Program-made: the position numbers and the translations under genes
Notes under the pieces: generated by a model
Told to the model about the DNA's origin: nothing
Databases searched by the model: none
Seen by the model: the letters and a program-made list of their open reading frames with translations, nothing else
Part shown: positions 51,903 through 61,352 of the stretch, piece by piece
Layout: each line of letters begins with the position of its first letter
Position numbering within the stretch: the first letter of the stretch is position 1
From: an uncultured Collinsella sp.
Lineage (GTDB): Bacteria > Actinomycetota > Coriobacteriia > Coriobacteriales > Coriobacteriaceae
Assembly: GCA_900756765.1 (NCBI GenBank)
Contig: CAAELE010000005.1
Span: 17,754 to 81,753 of the forward strand
Direction: 5' to 3'
DNA length: 64,000 nt

Positions 51903-52678
51903 TGCTCCGGGACTATTCAAAATTCGTTGAGCTCAAGCGTGTTCCCGTAATCGATGTTCCGATCACGGGAACCAATATGTCTGAGTGCGTCGAGTTTCTC
52001 ACTCGCCATATAGATGAGCTACATGGCGAGTATATTTGCGTATCCAATGCTCACACGTCGGTTATGGCTCATGACGACCCTTCCTATTGGGCCTGCCAAG
52101 CGGACTCCCTCATGTCCGTTCCCGACGGCAAGCCTTTATCTGTTGTTGGACGTAAAACAATAGAGTCAATGGGGCGTGTAACTGGACCTGATCTAATGCG
52201 AGAGATTTTCAGCATTTCCTTGCAGCAGGGATGGAGCCATTACTTCTACGGTAACGAGCAGAAGAATCTCGACGCTCTCAAGAATTCACTTCAAAAGGAA
52301 TATCCGGGCCTAGAAATAGCTGGCATGGAGCCTTCGGTTTTCCGACCGCTCTCCGACAGCGAGAAGCGAGACCTTTCGCGACGTATCGCTGATTCGGGTG
52401 CAGACTTCGCATGGATTGCGCTGGGTGCGCCTCGCCAGGAAGTCCTCATGCATGAGCTTAAAGGTGGCCCCCAGCCAATAATGATCGGTGTCGGGGGAGC
52501 CTTCAATGTCCTCGCCGGAGTGGTGTCGGAGGCACCGATCTGGATGCAGGACTTGAGCCTCGAATGGCTATACAGACTTATCCAAGAGCCGAAACGGCTT
52601 TTCAAGCGATACCTCATTACTAACACTAAGTTTCTCTTTTACCAGTTCACTGGCGCAAAACGCAAGGAAGGCAAGTAG
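51902..52678 (+). CDS. WecG/TagA/CpsF family glycosyltransferase
   Basis: A 258-residue transferase of the GT26 family, whose members add N-acetylmannosamine or its uronic acid to a lipid-linked sugar. Conserved text includes VSNAHTSVMAHDDPSYW, SLMSVPDGKPLSVVGR, GPDLMREIF, and WIALGAPRQEVLMHE with GVGGAFNVLAG. ATG 51902 overlaps the stop of the preceding gene as TAATG, with AAGGG upstream. GC content is intermediate between its GC-rich neighbours and the AT-rich block. The actual sugar may not be ManNAc, since no ManNAc-forming gene other than the CapG-like epimerase is present. Confidence 0.88.
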   Translation: MLRDYSKFVELKRVPVIDVPITGTNMSECVEFLTRHIDELHGEYICVSNAHTSVMAHDDPSYWACQADSLMSVPDGKPLSVVGRKTIESMGRVTGPDLMREIFSISLQQGWSHYFYGNEQKNLDALKNSLQKEYPGLEIAGMEPSVFRPLSDSEKRDLSRRIADSGADFAWIALGAPRQEVLMHELKGGPQPIMIGVGGAFNVLAGVVSEAPIWMQDLSLEWLYRLIQEPKRLFKRYLITNTKFLFYQFTGAKRKEGK

Positions 52679-53737
52679 ATGAAATCCACGACCGCATTCA
52701 AAGACAAGACCCTGATGATCACGGGAGGCACCGGCTCGTTCGGCAACACCGTGCTCAAGCACTTCATGAACACCGACCTGGCCGAGATCCGCATCTTCTC
52801 GCGCGACGAGAAGAAGCAGGACGACATGCGCCACCGCCTGCAGGAGAAGTCGCCCGAGCTCGCCTCCAAGGTCCGCTTCTTCATCGGCGACGTCCGCAAC
52901 GCCCAGAGCGTGCGCGACGCCATGCACGGCGTGGACTACATCTTCCATGCCGCCGCCCTCAAGCAGGTTCCCTCCTGCGAGTTCTTCCCCATGGAGGCCG
53001 TCCGCACCAACGTCATCGGCACGGACAACGTCCTGCACGCCGCGATCGAGGAGGGCGTCGACCGCGTCGTGTGCCTGTCCACCGACAAGGCAGCCTACCC
53101 CATCAACGCCATGGGCAAGTCCAAGGCCATGATGGAGTCCATCATCTACGCCAACGCCCGCAACGGCGCCGGCCGCACCACCATCTGCTGCACCCGCTAC
53201 GGCAACGTCATGTGCTCGCGCGGCAGCGTCATCCCGCTGTTCATCGACCGCATCCGCAAGGGCGAGCCGCTCACGGTCACCGACCCCAACATGACACGCT
53301 TCCTCATGAACCTGGACGAGGCCGTGGACCTGGTGCAGTTCGCCTTCGAGCACGCCAACCCCGGCGACCTGTTCATCCAGAAGGCGCCGGCCTCCACCAT
53401 CGGCGACCTCGCCGAGGCCGTGCAGGAGGTCTTCGGCCGGGTGGGCACCCAGGTGATCGGCACCCGCCACGGCGAGAAGCTCTTCGAGACCCTCATGACC
53501 CGCGAGGAGCGCCTGCGCGCCGAGGACATGGGCGGCTACTACCGCGTGGCCTGCGACTCGCGCGACCTGAACTACGACAAGTTCGTCGTGGACGGCGAGG
53601 TGGAGACCCAGGCAGACGAGTCCTACACCTCCCACAACACCGAGAGGCTCGACGTGGAGGGCACCATCGCCAAGATCAAGACGGCCGAGTACGTGCAGCT
53701 GGCACTCGAGGGCCGCGAGCACGAGGCGGTGCAGTAG
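52679..53737 (+). CDS. capE: UDP-GlcNAc 4,6-dehydratase/5-epimerase (CapE/FnlA type)
   Basis: First enzyme of UDP-N-acetyl-L-fucosamine synthesis. The 352-residue extended short-chain dehydrogenase has the NAD motif ITGGTGSFGNTVLKHF and then IFSRDEKKQDDMRHRL, which is typical of this group. The catalytic region reads STDKAAYPINAMGKSKAMME, where the usual Tyr of YxxxK appears to be Met, as reported for CapE-type enzymes. CapF follows two bases later and CapG lies at 61.4 kb, which supports the call over related FlaA1/PglF dehydratases. The gene is very GC-rich with C-ending codons. Confidence 0.88.
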   Translation: MKSTTAFKDKTLMITGGTGSFGNTVLKHFMNTDLAEIRIFSRDEKKQDDMRHRLQEKSPELASKVRFFIGDVRNAQSVRDAMHGVDYIFHAAALKQVPSCEFFPMEAVRTNVIGTDNVLHAAIEEGVDRVVCLSTDKAAYPINAMGKSKAMMESIIYANARNGAGRTTICCTRYGNVMCSRGSVIPLFIDRIRKGEPLTVTDPNMTRFLMNLDEAVDLVQFAFEHANPGDLFIQKAPASTIGDLAEAVQEVFGRVGTQVIGTRHGEKLFETLMTREERLRAEDMGGYYRVACDSRDLNYDKFVVDGEVETQADESYTSHNTERLDVEGTIAKIKTAEYVQLALEGREHEAVQ

Positions 53738-53738
53738 G

Positions 53739-54956
53739 GTGCGCGTCCTCGTCACAGGCGCCAGGGGCTTCGTCGGGAGGAACCTCTGCTGCGCGCTGAA
53801 GAACGTCCGCGACGGCAAGGACCGCCGTGCGAAATACCAGCAACTCCTTCCCCTCGAGGTCATGGAGTACGACCTCGACTCGACGCCCGGGGAGCTGGAG
53901 GACTACTGCTCCCGCGCCGACTTCGTCTTCAACCTGGCCGGCGTCAACCGCCCCGAGGACCAGTCCGAGTTCATGGAGGGCAACTTCGGGTTCGCCTCGA
54001 CGCTGCTGGACACCTTGGAGCGCCACGGCAACAGTTGCCCCGTGATGCTCTCCAGCTCCGCGCAGGCGAGCCTGTCGGGCCGCTTCGAGGGCTCGGTCTA
54101 CGGCGAGTCGAAGCTGGCGGGGGAGGGGCTGTTCCGCGAGTACTCGGAGCGCACCGGCGCCCCCGTGCTCATCTACCGCTTCCCCAACCTCTACGGCAAG
54201 TGGTGCCGCCCGCGCTACAATTCCGCCGTGGCGACCTTCTGCGACGCCATCGCCAACGGCCGCCCCTACACCGTGAACGACCCCACGGTGGAGCTGGAGC
54301 TCCTCTACATCGACGACCTGGTCGGCGAGATGCTGGGCGCGCTGCTCGGCGGGGAGCACCGCTGCGGCTACGAGGGACTCGAGAGGGTAGAGGGCGACGA
54401 GTTCTGCTACGTTCCGGAAACTGACGTCAAGTCGCTAGGCGAGATCGTCTACCTTCTTGACTGCTTCCGCGACAGCCGCGAGACTCTCTCGGTGCCCGAC
54501 CTGACGGAGGGCTCCTTCTCCAAGAAGCTGTGGAGCACGTTCCTGTCCTACTACGAGCCGGGGCACTTCGCCTATAGCCTGAAGCCCAACACCGACGACC
54601 GAGGCTCGTTCACCGAGTTCCTGCGCACGCCCGAGCGCGGCCAGGTCTCCGTCAACGTGAGCAAGCCCGGCATCACCAAGGGCAACCACTGGCACATGAG
54701 CAAGTGGGAGAGGTTCCTGGTGGTCTCCGGCACCGCGTCGATCAAGCTGAGGAAAGTAGGGGAGGATGCCGAGGGGAACCCGTTCCCCGTCGACGAGTAT
54801 ATAGTTTCTGGGTCTGACATGCGCGCCGTGGAGATGATCCCGGGCTACACGCACTCCATAACCAACCTGTCCGACACCGAGGACCTCGTGACGGTCATGT
54901 GGGCCAACGAGCCCTTCGACCCCGAGAACCCCGACACCTACTACGAGGAGGTCTAG
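53739..54956 (+). CDS. capF: CapF/FnlB-type bifunctional reductase-epimerase
   Basis: Second enzyme of the UDP-L-FucNAc pathway. Residues 1 to about 280 form a short-chain dehydrogenase (VLVTGARGFVGRNLCC, then FNLAGVNRPEDQSEF and YGESKLAGEGLF with the YxxxK-like site). Residues about 285-405 form a cupin: TDDRGSFTEFLRT, TKGNHWHMSKWERFLVVSG with metal-binding histidines, and IPGYTHSITNLSD. The cupin epimerises the CapE product and the SDR reduces it to UDP-6-deoxytalosamine. The start is GTG at 53739 with no strong ribosome site, immediately after capE, so it relies on coupling. Confidence 0.92.
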   Translation: MRVLVTGARGFVGRNLCCALKNVRDGKDRRAKYQQLLPLEVMEYDLDSTPGELEDYCSRADFVFNLAGVNRPEDQSEFMEGNFGFASTLLDTLERHGNSCPVMLSSSAQASLSGRFEGSVYGESKLAGEGLFREYSERTGAPVLIYRFPNLYGKWCRPRYNSAVATFCDAIANGRPYTVNDPTVELELLYIDDLVGEMLGALLGGEHRCGYEGLERVEGDEFCYVPETDVKSLGEIVYLLDCFRDSRETLSVPDLTEGSFSKKLWSTFLSYYEPGHFAYSLKPNTDDRGSFTEFLRTPERGQVSVNVSKPGITKGNHWHMSKWERFLVVSGTASIKLRKVGEDAEGNPFPVDEYIVSGSDMRAVEMIPGYTHSITNLSDTEDLVTVMWANEPFDPENPDTYYEEV

Positions 54957-54960
54957 CCGC

Positions 54961-55488
54961 ATGGGCTCTTTTTCGCGGTCGCTTCTATGTTTTGGCCGCA
55001 GTGTGAAAGCGCTTCCTCGTAAAGCTATAGTTCAGCCCCTCGTTAAACGGTCTTTTGCACGGTGCGGAAAGGGTTTCTCGCTTGGAAAGCGTTGCGATTT
55101 GCAAGGCTTGGAGAACATTTCAGTCGGTAATGATGTGTCATTTGGGCCCGATACAAGAATTTGGACAACGGGCGCAGAAGTAATTATTGGTAACGATGTT
55201 ATGTTTGGCCCACATATAACTCTAATCTCTGGTGATCATCGCACTGATGTCAAAGACAAGCCTATGCGAGCTGTAAGGCCAACTGAAAAATTACCCAGTA
55301 ATGACCAAGACATTGTTGTTGGTAACGATGTTTGGATTGGGGCAAACGTTACGATTTTAAAAGGTGTGCATATTCCCGATGGAACAGTAATTGCTGCTGG
55401 TGCGCTCGTCGTTCGTAGCCCTTATGAAGAAAATTGCATTTGGGGGGGGGTTCCCGCACGTCTAATCGGGAGACGATTTGATGACTAG
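54961..55488 (+). CDS. Hexapeptide-repeat O-acyltransferase
   Basis: A 175-residue left-handed beta-helix acyltransferase of the maltose/galactoside acetyltransferase type, probably O-acetylating the polysaccharide or a precursor. Repeats include ISVGNDVSFGPDTRIW and VGNDVWIGANVTILKGVHI, with the catalytic His in LISGDHRTD. It begins the AT-rich block. GAGGAGG precedes the ATG. A run of nine G (55442-55450) lies in the codons for W-G-G-V near the end; slippage would change the last dozen residues. The end overlaps the next gene by 8 nt. Confidence 0.87.
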   Translation: MGSFSRSLLCFGRSVKALPRKAIVQPLVKRSFARCGKGFSLGKRCDLQGLENISVGNDVSFGPDTRIWTTGAEVIIGNDVMFGPHITLISGDHRTDVKDKPMRAVRPTEKLPSNDQDIVVGNDVWIGANVTILKGVHIPDGTVIAAGALVVRSPYEENCIWGGVPARLIGRRFDD

Positions 55489-56548
55489 GAATAAGACGGA
55501 GTTTGGCACCTTAAGTATGTTTGGTGTTGATCCGAGCTGTTTAGGAGGCATTAGTACGCTAACGCGCATGCTTTCTTTTGAGCTAGATAGATGCGAGCAA
55601 GTTGATTTTTGCTATTTAATAACGACCAATCAGGGAAATGCCCTTCAAAAGATCCGTTGTTTTGTAAGCGCGCTCTTAAAGGCCCGAAAACGCTTTTCAA
55701 CCGGCGAAGGAATTGTTCATATACACATGGCTGATAATGCGAGCGTGATCAGGTCGTGCGTTATCATATTCCTAGCTAAAAGATATCGACAGTCTGTCGT
55801 ACTTCACATTCACTGTGACTTGGCAAAGATTAGATCTCGGTCCTCAAGTCATATGAAAAAGCTGATAGATTGGTCGCTATTAAAATCAGATCGCATCATT
55901 GCCCTAGGAACATATCTGAACCCCTTGTTCCAAAAATTGGATTATCCAAGTGAGCGTGTATTAATTCTTCCCAATGCCGTTTCTTGTCCAGATGAGAATT
56001 TATACACGCCGGGCCGCACTAGAGTTTTATTTCTGGGAAATATCTCTAAGGACAAGGGCGTCTTGGATTTATTGGATGCGCTCGTTCTGATCGATGACAA
56101 GCTTGACCCAGAACTAATTTTCGAGCTGTGCGGTAGGGATCACATCAAGGTTCAAGTTGAAATTGAAAAACGAAATCTTTCTCATCGTGTTAAATATCGC
56201 GGCATCGTAGAGCCCAATCGTAAGTTCTTTTCGAAATATCTTCTAAACGTACTGCCTTCTCATCACGAGGCAATGCCATTTTCGCTTCTTGAGGCTTCAG
56301 CTTATGGGATCCCTTCTATCGCATCATCAGTCGGGTCAATCTCCGAGATTATCGATAATGGAGACTCAGGTTGGCTAGTAAATGCCCAGGACACTCAAAT
56401 GCTTGCGAACACGCTCGTGAATGTGCTGTCAAATCCAGAAGCGATATCGGTTGCGGGAAGCCGTATATATAACAAGGTGCGTGAATGCTACTCATTTCAG
56501 GCGTATCTTCAAACACTATTCGCTCTATATAGGGAGTTGATAGCTTGA
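55481..56548 (+). CDS. GT4-type glycosyltransferase
   Basis: A 355-residue retaining glycosyltransferase with two Rossmann halves. The N-terminal half has SCLGGISTLTRMLSFEL; the C-terminal half has RVLFLGNISKDKGVLDLLDAL, followed by PSHHEAMPFSLLEASAYGIP, which contains the E-x7-E motif of family 4. It should add one sugar of the repeat unit. GGGAG lies 8 nt before ATG 55481, which overlaps the preceding gene. Codon use is AT-rich, as in the genes that follow. Confidence 0.87.
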   Translation: MTRNKTEFGTLSMFGVDPSCLGGISTLTRMLSFELDRCEQVDFCYLITTNQGNALQKIRCFVSALLKARKRFSTGEGIVHIHMADNASVIRSCVIIFLAKRYRQSVVLHIHCDLAKIRSRSSSHMKKLIDWSLLKSDRIIALGTYLNPLFQKLDYPSERVLILPNAVSCPDENLYTPGRTRVLFLGNISKDKGVLDLLDALVLIDDKLDPELIFELCGRDHIKVQVEIEKRNLSHRVKYRGIVEPNRKFFSKYLLNVLPSHHEAMPFSLLEASAYGIPSIASSVGSISEIIDNGDSGWLVNAQDTQMLANTLVNVLSNPEAISVAGSRIYNKVRECYSFQAYLQTLFALYRELIA

Positions 56549-57771
56549 TTTCAATGGCAAAGGCCCTAAATGCCGCCGATCAAAATATCGTCTCCGAAAC
56601 AGGAATGGCGGCTAGACCAATTGTATTGATTGTTGCAACGTATATTGTGACTACTTTACTTCAAGGTGCTCTTGGCTCTATTCCTATTAATAAGATTCTT
56701 GGATTCGCTCTTGTAGTTCTACTTATATTTGAATGGGTTTCAACTCGCAGATCACATCTGTCCTATTTGGGCCTGCTCTGCTTCGTTCTTCTGTCACTCC
56801 ATTCAACTCTTGTTATGATAAGCGCTTCTCAGGAGCTAAACGACTTGGTGTATCTCGCAAGCACAATGTTGATGATCTCCCTTATATGTTCGCCTAGGTT
56901 TCGAACATCTATTTTAGAAGCATTGCTCCAATATCGAACTTATATATCTGTTGTCGTAATCTTTTCATCCATGTTTCTTCTTTTACTACTTGCAACTGGC
57001 ACTGGTTATGTTGTCGCATGGGGAGAAGCCCCCTACTTTAAGGGGCTATGCAATACAGAACACACTCTTGCGTCTATATGTACTCTTTTGCTTGTCCTTA
57101 TTATTTTTCTCGTTCGGACTAATGGATCTAAGGCTGTATATTGCGGGTGCTCGCTTGTCATCATATATGCGACGCTGGAGACTGGCGCCCGAACGTTTCT
57201 TGTGCCAGTTCTTATTTGTTTGCTGCTACTCATTCAAAATCTATTTGCTTACAAATGGACTAAAGCTGCCTTGCTACTCCTTGTTTTATTTTTTGGAGAG
57301 GCCGTATTTCTGAAGTCTGGAATGGCTAATAAATTTGAGTTTGCTAGCGGAAATATATACGCAGACTCGCTGCTATCCGCAATTACTAATGGTAGAAACG
57401 AAATTTGGCTCACAGATATCCTGGCATGGGCTAATTCTGGTTCAATGGGCATAGCTTTTGGAAACGCTTTTTCAACAATCTATGAGCTCAATAAACGTGC
57501 GCTCAGTCTTTATATTTGGGCTCATGACGACTTGGTAATGTTGCTGTATGGATTTGGCCTAACTGGTCTTTGCCTGTATCTTGCATGCTTATGTACTTTG
57601 TTTCATTCGTTGTTCGCTTCTTTAAATAAGGGTGCAGCCGTACTCCTCACCGTTTTCATTTTATTTCCGTTGCTATTAAATGGATTTTTTCCTTATCAAC
57701 ATCTTGTCTACGCATTTGTCCTTCTTTATTCAATCTGTTCGCATGAATTAATCCCTAGAAAGGATATCTGA
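56545..57771 (+). CDS. Wzy-like polysaccharide polymerase (polytopic membrane protein)
   Basis: A 408-residue protein with about 10-11 hydrophobic segments and a larger loop near residues 250-310 (TNGRNEIWLTDILAWANSGS), the layout of O-antigen ligase/polymerase proteins. These join repeat units on the outer face of the membrane. Sequence conservation in this class is low, so the call rests on topology and context (flippase and glycosyltransferases nearby). The start is TTG 56545 with AGGGAG 10 nt upstream; ATG 56554 is an alternative. It overlaps both neighbours. Confidence 0.72.
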   Translation: MISMAKALNAADQNIVSETGMAARPIVLIVATYIVTTLLQGALGSIPINKILGFALVVLLIFEWVSTRRSHLSYLGLLCFVLLSLHSTLVMISASQELNDLVYLASTMLMISLICSPRFRTSILEALLQYRTYISVVVIFSSMFLLLLLATGTGYVVAWGEAPYFKGLCNTEHTLASICTLLLVLIIFLVRTNGSKAVYCGCSLVIIYATLETGARTFLVPVLICLLLLIQNLFAYKWTKAALLLLVLFFGEAVFLKSGMANKFEFASGNIYADSLLSAITNGRNEIWLTDILAWANSGSMGIAFGNAFSTIYELNKRALSLYIWAHDDLVMLLYGFGLTGLCLYLACLCTLFHSLFASLNKGAAVLLTVFILFPLLLNGFFPYQHLVYAFVLLYSICSHELIPRKDI

Positions 57772-58880
57772 TGTCGAATAACAACTATCTGCTGACCTTT
57801 CACATGACGTGGAGCTATGGCGCATGTTTGCAAGCATTTGCAACTCTAGAAGCACTTAAGAATGTTGGTTGCAAGGCGGAGATTCTCAATTTCATTAATC
57901 CTTATGAGCGAAAAGGAAATGAGACTCCTTTCCAGCTCATCAAGGATGGTGATTTTAAAGCCGGCCTTATAGCAGCGGCCAAAAATATCATTTTCCAGCG
58001 TGCAAAGCTGCATGCGCGCGCTTTTAAAAAATTCCATTCGAGGCTCCCTCGAACGGAACGGGTGTATACTTCGTGTGCTCAAATGGCTGATATTGAAGCT
58101 GATGCGCTAATCGTCGGCAGCGATCAGGTTTGGAATCCTTTTATTACCGGCGGCATTGAGCCCGCTTTTTTTCTTCAATTCGGCAAAGCAACTCGCCGTC
58201 TTTCACTTGCTTCGAGTCTCGGTAGTCATGTCTATAACGAGATAGAGCAACAAGAAATTCGAGAGTACCTTACTAAATTCGATGCGATAAGCGTGCGAGA
58301 AGCTCATGCAGTAGAGCAAATCGCGCCGTTGACGGAGAAGCCAGTATTTAGGTGTCTCGATCCAACTTTACTTCTTGATCGTGAATATTGGCGTGCTTTT
58401 TCCCAAAAGCCCGAAGGATTTAAAGGGAATGAACGATACATTCTGGTTTTCAATCTCGCGAGCAGAACCGATAAAGAAATGGAACTTTGGAAGCGTTTCT
58501 CAATAGATTCGGGACTGCCTCTATGGCGACTTAGCAACAATACCTTTAAGGACAAGGTTTTCGATAGGCTCCTATTGGGTATGACCCCAGAGGAATTTGT
58601 TTGGCTTATTGATCACGCTCAATATGTGATTACTGATTCATTTCACGGAACGGCGTTTTCAGTGAATATGGGTAAGCCGTTCGTCGCTATGGAACCTATT
58701 CGAGGTAATCGTGCCCGAATTGTTGATTTGCTTAATTTAGTTGGAATGGATAATCGCATGCTGGCTGAAAGTGCATGTGAGCTTCCTAGTATCGATTTAG
58801 ACTATAGCTATGCTGAATCAGCCCTTTGCGAGGAGCGCTCTCGATGCATGGCGTGGATTAAGGGTGCCTTAAATGACTAG
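57771..58880 (+). CDS. Polysaccharide pyruvyl transferase family protein
   Basis: A 369-residue protein of the PS_pyruv_trans family, which adds pyruvate ketals to sugars. Conserved features are NYGA-like HMTWSYGACLQAFAT near the start, ADALIVGSDQVWNPF near residue 115, SLASSLGS, and VITDSFHGTAFSVNMGKPFV near 285. AAAGGAT precedes the ATG, which overlaps the preceding stop (TGATG). The next gene, an FrhB-like iron-sulfur protein, overlaps its end; this pairing is common in exopolysaccharide loci. Confidence 0.88.
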   Translation: MSNNNYLLTFHMTWSYGACLQAFATLEALKNVGCKAEILNFINPYERKGNETPFQLIKDGDFKAGLIAAAKNIIFQRAKLHARAFKKFHSRLPRTERVYTSCAQMADIEADALIVGSDQVWNPFITGGIEPAFFLQFGKATRRLSLASSLGSHVYNEIEQQEIREYLTKFDAISVREAHAVEQIAPLTEKPVFRCLDPTLLLDREYWRAFSQKPEGFKGNERYILVFNLASRTDKEMELWKRFSIDSGLPLWRLSNNTFKDKVFDRLLLGMTPEEFVWLIDHAQYVITDSFHGTAFSVNMGKPFVAMEPIRGNRARIVDLLNLVGMDNRMLAESACELPSIDLDYSYAESALCEERSRCMAWIKGALND

Positions 58881-60069
58881 TAATCAGGATATTTCATGCG
58901 TGGGTAGAGCATGCACTGGCTGTGCTGCATGTTCCGATGCGTGTCCTGTCGATTCAATCTCTATGGTCCCAGATGCGGAAGGCTTTGTTTATCCCTCGAT
59001 AAACGGTGCATCGTGTCTTGCCTGTGGTAAATGCCTCAGAGTATGCCCTGCTGTTAATCGCTGCACGTTGCGCCCAATTTCAAATATGTATGCAGCATTT
59101 TCTAATGACCATCAGCTGAGAAATGAGAGCAGTTCGGGCGGTGTATTTTCCACGTGCGCACGCTATGTTGTCGATCATGGAGGAATCGTAGTCGGAGCAG
59201 CGGTTGATTCAACTGGGCACGTTTATCATCGACTTATAACTAACTCAAATGAAATTTCGTTTCTTCAGAAATCAAAGTACGTTCAAAGCGATTGTCAGGG
59301 AATATATTGTCAAATTGAAAAATGTCTTAAATCTGGTAGAAGGGTCTTATTCTCAGGATGTCCTTGTCAGGTTGCTGGCTTGATTTCATATTTGGGAAAA
59401 GCATATGACAATCTGATTACGATGGATTTGATTTGTCATGGAGTACCTTCTCCGAGGGTATGGGAAGACCATGTCGAGTCAATTACTGGTGGAAAACCAG
59501 CTCAAAGCATTACATTCAGAAGGAAAGACGTCTCTGCGAGAACGACTTTTTCAGTTGATATTAATGCGCCCGGTTTGCGATATAAAGGACGAGATGAATT
59601 TGACGATCCGTATATGGCGCTGTTTGTTACGGGGTCAGCAAATAGGGAAAGCTGCTATACGTGTAAATACGCCAGTTCTGAACGCGTTGGTGATGTGACC
59701 ATTGGCGACTGCGCGTCATCGAATTGCTACCCAAAGTTCTATCCCTGGGTTCAGCTTTCTTCAATTTCCTTAAACACTGAAAAGGCTAGAAATTTCTGGT
59801 CAGAGGTAGAGAGCCTCTTTACCTTCGTTCCTATTGATTATCAACGGGAAATTCAATTGAATGCTCAGCTTTCACATCCAGTAGTTCGACCTGGTTTGAG
59901 AGACAACGTATACAGGCGGATACATGAGACGGGCATCGCGTCAGTTGCTGCCGATGTCACACCTTCTCGTACAATTAAAAAGAAACTCAAAAGACTCGTT
60001 AAGTATTTAGTTCCCAACGTAGTACGTGGACGTCTCATTAAATTGAAAGCAATAGTTCATGATCGATAA
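58873..60069 (+). CDS. FrhB/F420-hydrogenase beta subunit-like iron-sulfur protein
   Basis: A 398-residue protein with two 4Fe-4S ferredoxin motifs at the N terminus (CTGCAACSDACPVDSI, about 14-30, and CLACGKCLRVCPAVNRC, about 47-63). A flavin-binding domain of the coenzyme F420 hydrogenase beta family follows (SSGGVFSTCARYVVDHG; LFSGCPCQVAGLISYLG; MDLICHGVPSPRVWE). In exopolysaccharide loci such proteins occur beside pyruvyl transferases with no proven role; a redox step on a sugar or pyruvyl group is conceivable. F420 itself is not implied. AAGGG precedes the ATG. Confidence 0.85.
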   Translation: MTSNQDISCVGRACTGCAACSDACPVDSISMVPDAEGFVYPSINGASCLACGKCLRVCPAVNRCTLRPISNMYAAFSNDHQLRNESSSGGVFSTCARYVVDHGGIVVGAAVDSTGHVYHRLITNSNEISFLQKSKYVQSDCQGIYCQIEKCLKSGRRVLFSGCPCQVAGLISYLGKAYDNLITMDLICHGVPSPRVWEDHVESITGGKPAQSITFRRKDVSARTTFSVDINAPGLRYKGRDEFDDPYMALFVTGSANRESCYTCKYASSERVGDVTIGDCASSNCYPKFYPWVQLSSISLNTEKARNFWSEVESLFTFVPIDYQREIQLNAQLSHPVVRPGLRDNVYRRIHETGIASVAADVTPSRTIKKKLKRLVKYLVPNVVRGRLIKLKAIVHDR

Positions 60070-61315
60070 TTCCAAGAAGCAACTTCTTAAAAATACGTTA
60101 TTTTTGTATATTCTAACGTTTTCATCTCAAGTTCTCGCTCTGATCACAATTCCATATCAAACACGCGTGCTTACACCGGAAACTTATGGTGTCGTTGGCG
60201 TCGCCATTTCTGTTATGACGTTTATGTCGCTTGTGCTAGATTTTGGAATTCTTTTATCTGCAACATCAAAAGTCGCACAGCATGCTGAAGATACTGTATT
60301 TCTTTCACATCTTTATGGCAATGTGTTCGCTCTAAAAGGCATTTCAGCTATTATCTGTGGATGTTGTTTGGCGGTAGCATGCTGCTCGTCTCCATACCAT
60401 AGCCGATATTTCCTACTCTACGCTCTCTATTATTTAGCTTATGTCGCTGCTGCGATGCTGCCTGATTATTTGTACCGAGGGCTTGAGCGCATGAAAGTCA
60501 TAACCTTCAGGACTGTAGCGATACGCGCTTTTGCAACTGCGTGCACATTTATATTTCTCCACTCAGACAGTGACGTTTTAGCGCTTCCGATTTGTCTGTT
60601 AGTTGGAAATGTTACGGCGCTAGCGGTATGTCTTAGGTATGATCGTAGAGTCTTTGGCATACATCTTCACCGCCCCACGGTTGTCGAGGTGCGGTTACTT
60701 GCGAAGGACTCTTTACCGTTTTTCTTTTCACGCATTTCTTCCACGGTATACTCAACAGCAAATCCAATTGTTCTCAATATGTTCTACGCAGGCTTGCCAG
60801 TTGTTGGATTCTATTCTGCCTCAGAAAAATTCTTGTCCGTTTCTAAGTCAATCGTTTCCCCTATTGCGGATAGCCTATATCCGTATATGGTTAAAAACAA
60901 AGATTTCAGGCTTGTTAAGAAAATATTGCTTACTACAACTCCTTTTATTGTTGTAGGGGCTGCAGTGCTGTATATCTATGCGAATCAAATTTGCGAATTT
61001 GTTTTTGGACCAAGCTATGTAGAGGCCGGCATGATAGTGCGCTGTCTACTTCCAGCAATAATGGTGATATTCCCGTCGTACGTTATTTGTTTTCCCGTGC
61101 TTGTCCCCCTAGGCCTTTCATCAAGGGCAAATTTTTCAAATTTTATTGGTCTCTGCGTTCAGCTGCTTGCACTTATCATTCTTGTTGTAACTGATTATTT
61201 TAATGTCTATACAATGTGCCTCGCGACAAGTGCTGCCGAGGTGTCGGTATTTATCTACCGCTTATCCGTAATCACAAGATATCAAAAAACCGCTAAAAGC
61301 ATGAATTCGCGTTAA
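60059..61315 (+). CDS. Wzx-type polysaccharide flippase
   Basis: A 418-residue membrane protein with about 12 predicted helices of the MATE-like polysaccharide transporter superfamily. The start SKKQLLKNTLFLYILTFSSQ and ITIPYQTRVLTPETYGVVGVA are typical of Wzx proteins, as is PIVLNMFYAGLPVVGFYSASEKF mid-protein (shown here in part). It would flip lipid-linked repeat units to the outer face for the polymerase. It overlaps the preceding gene by 11 nt. Codon use is AT-rich. Confidence 0.9.
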   Translation: MIDNSKKQLLKNTLFLYILTFSSQVLALITIPYQTRVLTPETYGVVGVAISVMTFMSLVLDFGILLSATSKVAQHAEDTVFLSHLYGNVFALKGISAIICGCCLAVACCSSPYHSRYFLLYALYYLAYVAAAMLPDYLYRGLERMKVITFRTVAIRAFATACTFIFLHSDSDVLALPICLLVGNVTALAVCLRYDRRVFGIHLHRPTVVEVRLLAKDSLPFFFSRISSTVYSTANPIVLNMFYAGLPVVGFYSASEKFLSVSKSIVSPIADSLYPYMVKNKDFRLVKKILLTTTPFIVVGAAVLYIYANQICEFVFGPSYVEAGMIVRCLLPAIMVIFPSYVICFPVLVPLGLSSRANFSNFIGLCVQLLALIILVVTDYFNVYTMCLATSAAEVSVFIYRLSVITRYQKTAKSMNSR

Positions 61316-61352
61316 ATATCAGCTATAACAAATTGTAAAGAATGGGGCTCTC

